DNA of 14,439 nucleotides from CAZFAP01 sp964516325 (GTDB lineage: Bacteria > Auribacterota > JABMQX01). The position numbers and the translations under genes were made by a program. The stretch spans positions 1 through 14,439 of the forward strand of contig CAZFAP010000125.1 of NCBI GenBank assembly GCA_964516325.1. The letters are read 5' to 3'. Shown here in pieces: positions 5,699 through 12,609 of this stretch; within the stretch, counting starts at the first letter, position 1; every line of letters starts with the position of its first letter. The notes beneath the pieces were generated by a model that searched no databases, had not been told where the DNA came from, and was given only the letters and a program-made list of their open reading frames with translations.

Positions 5699-7702
5699 AT
5701 GAAGAGGAAAGTGTTGTCGAGGTTGGCAGTTCTGTTCGGTCTTTGCGCTTTCTGGTCGTTCGCGTTCGAGGTTCAAGGGAGCAGCTCGTACGTCCTCGTC
5801 AAGAAATGGGGAAGTGAGGGCAACACAGAGGGCGAGTTCAACTTGCCTGGGGGCATTGCTGCGGACAGCTCCGGCAACGTCTATGTGGCGGATACAGAAA
5901 ACCACCGCATCCAGAAGTTCACCTCGGAGGGCGTGTTCCTGAAAGCGTGGGGAACTCAGGGGAGCGGAGACAGCGAGTTTAACTCGCCGTGTGGGGTCGC
6001 CGTTGACAGCTCCGGCGATGTCTATGTCGCCGACACGTGGACCCACCGCATTCAGAAGTTCACCTCCGAAGGTCTTTTCCTGAAGAAATGGGGGACCTAC
6101 GGCATCGGAGATGGGCAGTTCAACGTGCCACAGGGCATTGCTGTGGACACTTCGGGCGATGTGTATGTCGCCGACATGTGGAACGACCGCATTCAGAAGT
6201 TCACCTCGGAAGGCGAGTTCCTGACGAAGTGGGGGAGCACGGGCAGCGGAGCCGGTCAATTCCGGTATCCGATCGGGGTCGCTGTGAACAGCTACGGCAG
6301 GGTTTACGTCGCCGATTCCAGGAACCACCGCATCTGCAAGTTCCCGGGTGGGCTCGACGGAGCGTGGGGAAGAAAGGGCACCGGAGCCGGGCAGTTCGAC
6401 TCGCCCGCGGGCATCGCTGTGGACAGCTACAACGGCGTCTACGTCGCCGACACGGAGAACAACCGCATCCAGAGGTTCGGTTCGGAAGGGGCGTTCCTGA
6501 CGATGTGGGGGACCGAGGGCGAGGGAGCCGGGGAGCTTGACGGCCCCTCTGGGGTCGCTGTGGACAGCTCCGCCTACGTATACGTCGCCGACACGAACAA
6601 CAACCGCATCCAGAAGTTCGCCACGCCAGGGCTGTTGCTGTTTCTGACCAAGTGGGGAACGTACGGCAGCGGAGACGGAGAGTTCTGGAGTCCCTCTGGC
6701 GTCGCTGCGGATAGTTCCGGCAACGTCTATGTCGCCGAATCCGAGAACCACCGCATCCAGAAGTTCACCTCCGAAGGTCTTTTCCTGAAGAAATGGGGGA
6801 CTTATGGGAGCGGAGACGGGAAGTTCTCAGGCCCATGGGGCATTGCTGTGGATAGCTCCTCCAACGTCTACGTGGTGGACCTCGGCAACAACCGAATCCA
6901 GAAGTTCACCTCCGAAGGCGTGTTCCTGACAGCGTGGGGGAGCTTCGGCAGCGAAGACGGGCAGTTCTATTATCCCCATGGCGTCGCTGTGGACAGTTCC
7001 GGCAACGTCTATGTCGCCGATACGGAGAACGCCCGCATCCAGAAGCTCACCTCTGAGGGCGTCTTCCTCAAACAGTGGCCAGTTCGCGAAGAGGAGGAGT
7101 GGTCTTTTCCCTGGGGAGTTGCTGTGGATGCTTCCGGCAATGTCTATGTCGCCGACACCTGGAACTTTTGTATTCAGAAGTTCACCTCCGAGGGTGTATT
7201 GCTGAAGAAATGGGGGACTGAGGGCTCGGGAGACGGGGAGTTCGGGATGCCGAGCGGAGTTGCTGTGGACGATTCCGGCAACGTTTACGTTGCCGACGAG
7301 ACTCTGTACCGCATCCAGAAGTTCACCTCGGAAGGGGTGTTCCTGAGACAGTGGGGAATGTATGGCGGAGGAAACGGCGAGTTCTACTATCCGACGGCTG
7401 TTGCTGTGCACAGCTCCGGCTACGCATATGTCGCCGACATGGGGAACCACCGCATCCAGAAGTTCCGGCCGGACCTCCCCCCGGTTTTCGCCGTGGACCG
7501 GGTCGCTTATGGACCCGCGGGTCTGACTGTCGTCTGGATCAGCGAACCGGCCAAGAGCTATCAAATCTGGCAGACCGCCGACCTCGCAGCTTGGCAGGCA
7601 CTTCCAACAATTGTCGAATCCCAGGGAGACTCAACCTCCTGGACCGACGACACCGCGACGGCAGCCCGCCAGCGGTTCTATAAGATCGAGGAGCTACCTT
7701 AA
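5699..7702 (+). CDS. Secreted 12-repeat NHL beta-propeller protein
   Basis: This 667-residue exported protein has a signal peptide at about 1-30 (MKRKVLSRL, then a hydrophobic stretch ending VQG). Twelve NHL repeats of about 44-49 residues follow, each with G(I/V)AVDSSGNVYVAD, RIQKFTSEG, WGT-G-G-G-F and a P. NHL propellers usually have six blades, so twelve copies suggest two six-bladed propellers in one chain. Repeats 4 and 9 are divergent: 4 has a shortened blade and RICKF, and 9 has an EEEEW stretch. The final ~65 residues are not NHL: they carry W, SYQIWQTADLAAW, STSWTDD and QRFYKIEELP, a module shared with two other proteins here. ATG 5699 is preferred over an in-frame TTG at 5672 because GGTGGA lies 3 bases upstream and the signal peptide begins there. 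Ligand unknown; probably protein, glycan or surface binding. Confidence 0.9.
   Translation: MKRKVLSRLAVLFGLCAFWSFAFEVQGSSSYVLVKKWGSEGNTEGEFNLPGGIAADSSGNVYVADTENHRIQKFTSEGVFLKAWGTQGSGDSEFNSPCGVAVDSSGDVYVADTWTHRIQKFTSEGLFLKKWGTYGIGDGQFNVPQGIAVDTSGDVYVADMWNDRIQKFTSEGEFLTKWGSTGSGAGQFRYPIGVAVNSYGRVYVADSRNHRICKFPGGLDGAWGRKGTGAGQFDSPAGIAVDSYNGVYVADTENNRIQRFGSEGAFLTMWGTEGEGAGELDGPSGVAVDSSAYVYVADTNNNRIQKFATPGLLLFLTKWGTYGSGDGEFWSPSGVAADSSGNVYVAESENHRIQKFTSEGLFLKKWGTYGSGDGKFSGPWGIAVDSSSNVYVVDLGNNRIQKFTSEGVFLTAWGSFGSEDGQFYYPHGVAVDSSGNVYVADTENARIQKLTSEGVFLKQWPVREEEEWSFPWGVAVDASGNVYVADTWNFCIQKFTSEGVLLKKWGTEGSGDGEFGMPSGVAVDDSGNVYVADETLYRIQKFTSEGVFLRQWGMYGGGNGEFYYPTAVAVHSSGYAYVADMGNHRIQKFRPDLPPVFAVDRVAYGPAGLTVVWISEPAKSYQIWQTADLAAWQALPTIVESQGDSTSWTDDTATAARQRFYKIEELP
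5840..7470 (+). repeat. Tandem NHL-coding repeats (period about 135-150 bp)
   Basis: Twelve diverged tandem copies are visible at the DNA level inside the NHL gene. The best conserved stretch is the one encoding RIQKFTSEG (CGCATCCAGAAGTTCACCTC and near variants), followed by a G-rich stretch encoding WG and a conserved GTCGCTGTGGACAGCTCCGG-type stretch. Similarity between adjacent units makes the array prone to copy-number change by recombination. Confidence 0.85.
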
Positions 7703-7820
7703 ACTCAGCATGGAGGTACCCCGTTAACCTCGGCTCTGCCTGAACCCCACCCGGCAGGCAACGCGTAAAACACCGGGGCACCATTTGACTGTCAACGGGT
7801 GCATGAGCAGGGAGGAGGAC

Positions 7821-8282
7821 GTGAAGAAAGCTCACTGGAATGCCATTGTTGACGCATTCATGCTTGTCGTTGTGTTGGCTGTGATGTCCGTTGGGCTCTT
7901 GCTTGGTTTCGTTATCGGCCGCGGTTCTGGACCGCAGGTTAACAAGTATCTCTGGGGTCTTCACCGCCAGGACTGGGGCGACATTCACCTCGTACTATCG
8001 CTGCTCCTCGTTGGACTGGTGATTCTTCACTTTATCCTCCACATGAGCTGGATTCGCTCCATGTCGAAACAGTGCCTCGGCTTGCACTGGCTTGTCACGC
8101 TGGGCATCCTTTTTGTCATCGCCGTCGGAATCGTCTGTGCCTCCGTCGCCATCAAAAGGGCCTACCCCGGGCGCTGGGGTCGCGAAGAGCGCGAGCTCGG
8201 AGCAGGCGGCAAGCGCAGCATCCGAACCCAAGACGCACCGCGCCCCGGGCGCGGTGGGGGCCGACGCATAAGGACCGAATGA
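7821..8282 (+). CDS. DUF4405-like three-helix membrane protein
   Basis: The 153-residue product has three hydrophobic helices: about 9-30 (AFMLVVVLAVMSVGLLLGFV), 55-76 (HLVLSLLLVGLVILHFILHM) and 88-111 (HWLVTLGILFVIAVGIVCA). Histidines sit at the ends of helices (LHRQDWGDIH, HFILH, LHWL), the pattern of DUF4405, a family resembling cytochrome-b-type haem-binding membrane domains. Haem binding is inferred and no partner redox gene is adjacent. GTG at 7821 is chosen because GGAGGAGG (7811-7818) lies directly upstream with ideal spacing for its first GGAGG; an ATG at 7803 would place that site inside the gene. The tail after residue ~115 is Arg/Gly-rich and its DNA includes a perfect hairpin (8237-8255), so the final residues may be poorly conserved. 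Confidence 0.75.
   Translation: MKKAHWNAIVDAFMLVVVLAVMSVGLLLGFVIGRGSGPQVNKYLWGLHRQDWGDIHLVLSLLLVGLVILHFILHMSWIRSMSKQCLGLHWLVTLGILFVIAVGIVCASVAIKRAYPGRWGREERELGAGGKRSIRTQDAPRPGRGGGRRIRTE
8237..8255 (+). repeat. Perfect GC hairpin in the 3' end of the DUF4405-like gene
   Basis: ACCGCGCC-CCG-GGCGCGGT forms an 8-bp all-Watson-Crick stem with a 3-base loop, 27 bases before the stop codon and 46 bases before the methyltransferase start. It could attenuate or separate transcription between the two genes, but no T-run follows. Confidence 0.5.
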
Positions 8283-8301
8283 TAGGATTACGCCAGGAAC
8301 C

Positions 8302-9114
8302 GTGAGCAAAAAGACCTCAGCGAATTTCTACAAGGTCATCTTCGCCAGTTGCGAAGAGATGATCGAGCTATCGGACGAATCCGTCCATCTCATGGTTACC
8401 TCGCCCCCATACTTCAACGCCCCTTTCGATTACCACAATGTCTTCCCCGACTACGAAAGTTACCTCCGCCTCATCCGCAGCTTCGCCCGCGAGACCTTCC
8501 GCGTCCTCCAAAAAGGCCGCGTCGCCGTCGTCAATTGCGACGACATGCTCGTCAGCGGAGAAAAGTACCCCATCGTCGCAGACGTAACGCGAATCTTCCA
8601 AGAGGCGGGTTTTCGTTATCGCGACAAAATCGTCTGGAAAAAGCCGGAAGGATACATCCGCATCAGCCGACGAAGCGGCGTTCTCCTCCAGCATCCCTAT
8701 CCCATGTACTTCTACCCCGACAACATCCAGGAATCCATCCTCATCTTCCAGAAAGGCAAATACAAATATCCGCCGCCCAACTCGGAATCCGAGATTGATA
8801 AGGACGAATACCTGAAGGGGAAATGGTTCCTCTCCGTCTGGGAAATCACAAACCAGTTACCGACAGGCAAAGAGGATTATCCCGCCGCTTTCCCGCCGGA
8901 GCTCCCCTACCGCATCATCAAACTGTTCTCCAACGTCGGCGAAATCGTCCTCGACCCCTTCCTCGGCTCCGGCACGACCATGATGGTCGCCCGCCAAACG
9001 GGTCGTAGCTGCATCGGCTACGAAATTGACCCCTCCCTGCGCCTCATCATCGAATCGAAAGTCAGTCCCCCGAACGCCGAATCCCGGTCGCTCACTCGGT
9101 TCATTACCAGGTGA
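8302..9114 (+). CDS. Site-specific DNA methyltransferase, beta class (probable N4-cytosine)
   Basis: This 270-residue enzyme is predicted to transfer methyl from S-adenosylmethionine to an exocyclic amino group of DNA. Catalytic motif IV is TSPPY at residues 33-37, early in the chain; the SPPY form is typical of N4-cytosine enzymes, though some N6-adenine enzymes also have it. The SAM-binding motif I is DPFLGSGTTM (from residue 218), followed by GRSCIGYEIDP. Motif IV before motif I is the beta-class order. The start is GTG at 8302, with AGGAA only about 3 bases upstream; an alternative start is possible, but motif IV sits at the usual place with this one. No restriction endonuclease or specificity gene is next to it, so it is an orphan methyltransferase as far as visible. 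It follows the DUF4405-like gene by 19 bases. Confidence 0.92.
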   Translation: MSKKTSANFYKVIFASCEEMIELSDESVHLMVTSPPYFNAPFDYHNVFPDYESYLRLIRSFARETFRVLQKGRVAVVNCDDMLVSGEKYPIVADVTRIFQEAGFRYRDKIVWKKPEGYIRISRRSGVLLQHPYPMYFYPDNIQESILIFQKGKYKYPPPNSESEIDKDEYLKGKWFLSVWEITNQLPTGKEDYPAAFPPELPYRIIKLFSNVGEIVLDPFLGSGTTMMVARQTGRSCIGYEIDPSLRLIIESKVSPPNAESRSLTRFITR

Positions 9115-9454
9115 TCCCGTGGGAAACTCACCGCGTGCTCCGGGTGACGTGTTTTGGTGAGAGACAGCCCGATCGGCGGCAGGTGTCCAAGCCCGCGGAG
9201 AACTCAAATCGCGCCCTGCCTCGGCCTCCGCGCTGCGTAATCCCTTGAGCAGAGCCTGCCCCCACAAGCACTGATCTCAGAAGCTCGCCCTCAGGCCCAA
9301 CCGGCGGTCATTGGCGTTTTCGCACTCGATGTCGCCGCGCCATGCCATGTTGCGGCACAAGTCGCAGTGCGTCTTCCGAACAGCGCCGGCCATCAACGAC
9401 TGAACGATGCATTGGCGACGGGGCCGCCGAGCAAAGCCCGCCAGCCATGCCTCC
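9115..9454. other. Intergenic region with a shared 3' flank and a possible protein relic
   Basis: This spacer lies between two convergent genes, the methyltransferase and the minus-strand PKD gene. No intact gene is supported. On the minus strand, 9454-9381 resembles the DNA just after the stop codon of the second PKD gene (11970-11900). Further on, a frame ending at 9277 reads THCDLCRNMAWRGDIECE, then NANDRRLGLRASF, which loosely recalls the C-terminal CR-x-A-N-R ... NANDNLGFR pattern of C-type-lectin/formylglycine-enzyme folds. That frame differs from the PKD gene's frame. The relic reading is weak. Confidence 0.4.
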
Positions 9455-10091
9455 TCACTTCTTACCTCCGCCCATGTCATGCGGCACGGTCACGGTCACG
9501 GTCGCCGTAGCCGTGTTGCCTGAAGCGTCAGTACACTCGATGTGGAGAGTATATATCCGTCCTGTGCCGACGCCGGCCCTCTCAGCCCGCAAGTTGACCG
9601 TCAGCTCACCTGTGATCTCCCAGTCGGCCTCCGTGTCCCCGTCACCGGGACCATCAATAGGCTCGTTGCTGGTAACATCCACGATGTAGCAGACCGGTGC
9701 CGGGTCAGAGACGTCCACAGCCTCCACCGTCACCACCACTTCCACCATCTTATGATTCGGCGGCCACAGCACGTTCGGCGTTGCGGACACGCTAACAATA
9801 CTCGGGGGAGTTGTATCTTGGACCGTTACGATCACATCATCATCGTCACTTGCCCCACAACTGTCCGTAACGACCAAAGTGACCGTATGCGTCCCGGGTG
9901 GGAAGGTATAGGCAATGATCTCGCCGCTCCCGAGGAGGCTATCCCCCTCATACCAGTCGAAAGAAACTATATCGTCATTGGTGCCCGGTGTGGAGTCAGG
10001 ATCCGTTGATCCCGAGCCGTCCAGCACGACCTCCGTTCCTTCACAACCCTCTTGCTCGACGGTCAGGTCATCTCCCGCATCCGCCACGGGT
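9381..10091 (-). repeat. Duplicated segment, copy A (PKD and C-terminal domain plus 3' flank)
   Basis: This stretch is closely similar at the DNA level to 11900-12609. Similarity starts at the PPVADAGDD codons, covers the whole PKD and C-terminal coding part, passes the TGA stop and its GGAGGCA, and fades about 75 bases beyond. Over the ~60 bases around 9483-9543 I count three mismatches. Outside the segment the two genes are unrelated. Confidence 0.85.
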
Positions 10092-10666
10092 GGAACGCAG
10101 GGGGGAGGAATAAGCACCTCCGTCTGCACGTTGTCGAAGTAGTACCTCCTGCCAGGGTGCGACTCCGAGAACGGATCCGTAACGGTACGCGTCCCGCTGA
10201 TCCCGACCTCGCATCCCCCGGGCATAGGCCCGGCGAGGTCTGGCTTGGCCAAATTATAGATTCTCGCGTACACAACGTCACCGACCTTGATGTTAACGCA
10301 GGCTGTACGACGACTGAACTCCCCATCTCCTGGCGACCCTGGAGGAACAAGACCATATCCAACGTGGGCTTCATCCAACAGCTCGTCGTCAATGCGCCAG
10401 TCGGGGTCAGAAGCCTCAGGGACGCCTCGTGGGTCGTCAACGTCATTGACTGCCTTCCAAAGCTGGACCAGCGCCCCGTTTGCAAAGTCTATCGGCCCCA
10501 GGGCGCGCGTGCCCGGAAGATAGTCCCCGGCATCGTCCTTTGCTCCTCCTGTTCCCGGTCCATCTTCGCCGGTGCCCCAGACAATAAAGGCCCCCGCATG
10601 ACAGTTGCCCACCAGCCCGATCATCGCCAGCAACAGTCCAAGCGTGAAGAACGCTTTTGCTTTCAT
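9455..10666 (-). CDS. Secreted protein: unknown N-domain, PKD-like domain, conserved C-terminal domain
   Basis: The 403-residue product begins with a clear signal peptide (MKAKAFFTLGLLLAMIGLVG, then NCHAG). Residues ~25-185 form a domain I do not recognise; it contains FIVWGTGEDGPGTGG and VGDVVYARIYNLAKPD. A PKD-type immunoglobulin-like domain follows (PPVADAGDDLTVEQE, then VVLDGSGSTDPDSTPGTNDD, HTVTLVVTDSCGASDDD). The last ~118 residues run from TTPPSIVSVSATPNVLWPPNHKM to DASGNTATATVTVTVPHDM and GGGKK. The start at 10666 has AAAGGAG 5 bases upstream. PKD domains usually mediate surface or polysaccharide contacts in exported proteins. The PKD and C-terminal parts are close copies of those in 11971-13776. 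No catalytic motif and no known sorting signal were seen, so the function is unknown. Confidence 0.85.
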   Translation of the reverse strand: MKAKAFFTLGLLLAMIGLVGNCHAGAFIVWGTGEDGPGTGGAKDDAGDYLPGTRALGPIDFANGALVQLWKAVNDVDDPRGVPEASDPDWRIDDELLDEAHVGYGLVPPGSPGDGEFSRRTACVNIKVGDVVYARIYNLAKPDLAGPMPGGCEVGISGTRTVTDPFSESHPGRRYYFDNVQTEVLIPPPCVPPVADAGDDLTVEQEGCEGTEVVLDGSGSTDPDSTPGTNDDIVSFDWYEGDSLLGSGEIIAYTFPPGTHTVTLVVTDSCGASDDDDVIVTVQDTTPPSIVSVSATPNVLWPPNHKMVEVVVTVEAVDVSDPAPVCYIVDVTSNEPIDGPGDGDTEADWEITGELTVNLRAERAGVGTGRIYTLHIECTDASGNTATATVTVTVPHDMGGGKK

Positions 10667-10767
10667 GATGACTCCTTTCCGATCAAAGCTATCACGTCAG
10701 AAACAACCTCAACTTTATGACCAATTCTGCCGCCCGCTTTTCTTCTTCGGCAGAAGAGGAGTGGGTC

Positions 10768-11805
10768 TTAGAACGAATAGGGTCTGGTGCAGACCCAGAC
10801 AGCGGGCGTGACGGGTTTCCTCTCATACCACATCGCGGTACCAGGTATGAAACTGATATTTGAGACCGCGCCTGCCGCCGGATCAAACCATTTTCCGTGA
10901 AAGGGGGTCCCCGGTAAATCAACAAGGAAAGCCATCGTGTACCGCTTCGCGACGCCATCCCACCTCCACACCACGTCGGCACTGGCGGCGCTAGCTCCCC
11001 CATGCCCCACGCGGCCGAGGGTGCTATCGTTCAGCTTGGGCGTCGTCGGGTACGGCCAGTTGAACATGGTAAGACCCCTGACCAATGTCAGCGGAATGGT
11101 GTTTGCCGTGGGGACCCAACCCAGGAAGATAATCGTGGCCATCTCGGGACCCCAGTGCGTCCTGCGGACCCAGAAGCCCTCCCCAAGGTCAAAGGTCATA
11201 GCCGATAAATCGCCCGCCCACTCATCGTACCATTCACCATCGTGCTCCGGCCATCCCTCAATAAGGAACGCCGTCTCGCCGTAGCTCTGGAGGACCGGGA
11301 TCCAGTTCCAGATCATGTCCCCTGTCGTCCCACCAGTGCCACCGGTAAGGTTCTCCCCAATCATCCAGCCTATTGGGCCGTTCAGCTTCTTATCGAGGGG
11401 ATCAGCCGGTGGGTCCCACAGCAGCGGCACCGAGATCATTGTCACTTCGTCCCTGACCGTATCAACTTTGACGAAGCCGACGGGATATGTGTGGGAACCG
11501 CCCGAGCCGCCTGACTCCACCCGGTAGAAGCGAATCGCTTGCGTGCTGAGCACACCTGAGTCTGTCCACGTCATAGCCGTGGTCGAGGCTTCGTCTGTCC
11601 AGAGACCTGCGACCAAATCGTTGGTACACTGAACAGTGTACGGCCCACCTACTCCAAATGCGTCCCACACAATAGTAACGTCGTCACCCGTTTTCGCGAT
11701 GTCCGTTATTGCTTCCACCGCTCCTCTGGCGAGCGAAATCGGCAGAAGCAACAGGCAAGACACCACGATCGCCCTCAACAATGATTCTGCTTGTCGAGTA
11801 GACAT
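10768..11805 (-). CDS. Secreted twofold-repeat protein of unknown function
   Basis: This 345-residue product has a signal peptide (about 1-28: MSTRQAESLLRAIVVSCLLL, PISLARG). Residues ~30-98 form a module with VTIVWDAF, YTVQCTNDLVAGLW, TWTDSG and IRFYRVES, shared with the C-termini of the beta-helix and NHL proteins. The remainder is an internal duplication of about 110 residues: TMISVPL/TMFNWPYP, LNGPIGWMIGE/LNDSTLGRVGH, DMIWNW/DVVWRWDG, AFLIEG/AFLVDLPG, GEWYDEWAG/GKWFDPAAG and EGFWVRR/TAMWYERK. I do not recognise a named family. The second ATG of an ATGATG pair (11805) is chosen because GGAGG lies 5 bases upstream; 11808 is the alternative. It sits between the two PKD-bearing genes, with 101 bases to the next gene, and probably belongs to the same exported set. 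Confidence 0.8.
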   Translation of the reverse strand: MSTRQAESLLRAIVVSCLLLLPISLARGAVEAITDIAKTGDDVTIVWDAFGVGGPYTVQCTNDLVAGLWTDEASTTAMTWTDSGVLSTQAIRFYRVESGGSGGSHTYPVGFVKVDTVRDEVTMISVPLLWDPPADPLDKKLNGPIGWMIGENLTGGTGGTTGDMIWNWIPVLQSYGETAFLIEGWPEHDGEWYDEWAGDLSAMTFDLGEGFWVRRTHWGPEMATIIFLGWVPTANTIPLTLVRGLTMFNWPYPTTPKLNDSTLGRVGHGGASAASADVVWRWDGVAKRYTMAFLVDLPGTPFHGKWFDPAAGAVSNISFIPGTAMWYERKPVTPAVWVCTRPYSF

Positions 11806-11839
11806 CATGACCTCCTTTCTGTTAATGTCCCTCACACAA

Positions 11840-11872
11840 CCGTACGTACGGATTCCCCCCGCAGAAGCGGGG
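11840..11872 (-). repeat. Palindrome CCGTACGTACGG and GCGGGG hairpin in the leader of the twofold-repeat gene
   Basis: Two adjacent elements lie in the spacer between minus-strand genes: a perfect 12-base palindrome (11840-11851) and a perfect 6-bp stem CCCCGC-AGAA-GCGGGG (11857-11872). In minus-strand order the hairpin comes first, then GGAATCCGTACGTACGGTTG and TGTGAGGG. The CGTACGGTT-TGTGAGGG wording resembles the 3' side of bacterial group II intron domain V and its flank, but the GAAA-capped middle of a real domain V is missing. The hairpin might alternatively end the upstream transcript. Confidence 0.5.
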
Positions 11873-11899
11873 CTGTTCGGTAACGCCTCCTCGCAACGA

Positions 11900-12609
11900 C
11901 AGCGCGCACCAACCGCTGGACAATGCACTGGCCCCAGGGCCCCCGACGAAAGGCCGCCGGCCGTGCCTCCTCACTTCTTACCTCCCCGCATGTCGTGGGG
12001 CACGGTCACAGTCACGGTCGCCGTAGCCGTGTTGCCTGACGCGTCAGTGCACTCGATGTGCAGAGTATATATCCGTCCTGTGCCGACGCCGGCCCTCTCA
12101 GCCCGCAACTTCACACTCAGGTCGCCTGTGATCTCCCAATCGGGGTCCGTGTGCCCGTCACCAGGACCGTCTATAGGCTCGTTGCTCGTCACATCCACGA
12201 CGTAGCAGACTGGTGCCGGGTCACACACATCCGCAGCCTCCACCGTCACGACCACTTCTACCATCTTATGATTCGGCGGCCACAGCACGCTCGGCGTTGC
12301 ACACACGCTAACAATACTCGGGGGAGTTGTATCTTGCACCGTTATGATGACATCATCGTCGTCGCTTGCCCCACAACTGTCCGTAACGACCAAAGTGGCC
12401 GTATGCGTCCCAAGCGCAAAGGTATGCGCAATGATCTCGCCGCTCCCGAGGAGGGTATCCCCCTCATACCAGTCGAAAGAAACTATATCGTCATTCGTGC
12501 CCGGTGTGGAGTCAGGGTCTGTTGATCCCGATCCGTCCAGTATGACGGCCGTCCCTTCGTAGCTCTCCTGCTCCACAGTCTGATCTTCGCCCGCATCCGC
12601 CACCGGGGG
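11900..12609 (-). repeat. Duplicated segment, copy B (PKD and C-terminal domain plus 3' flank)
   Basis: This is the partner of 9381-10091, in the same orientation about 2.5 kb away. Both copies include the stop codon and about 70 bases of 3' flank (around AACCGCTGGACAATGCACTGG here). A single duplication of a mobile gene end, or gene conversion, explains this better than independent domain gain. Confidence 0.85.

Noticed and set aside
5840..7470. Regularly spaced short identical DNA stretches, considered as a CRISPR-like array
   Set aside because: The period is about 140 bases and everything lies in one open frame coding NHL blades; spacers are coding and similar to each other.
5603..7564. 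Two long minus-strand frames (5603-6751 and 6827-7564) with repeats such as LLDAVV, VGDIDVAGAVHS
   Set aside because: The repetition is the antisense image of the NHL repeats on the plus strand; there is no ribosome site or independent domain.
10722..10767. Hairpin TCTTCT-GCCGA-AGAAGA after the 10768 stop codon (minus strand), considered as a terminator
   Set aside because: The stem is only 6 bp and AT-rich, and is followed by AAGCGGGCGG rather than a T-run.
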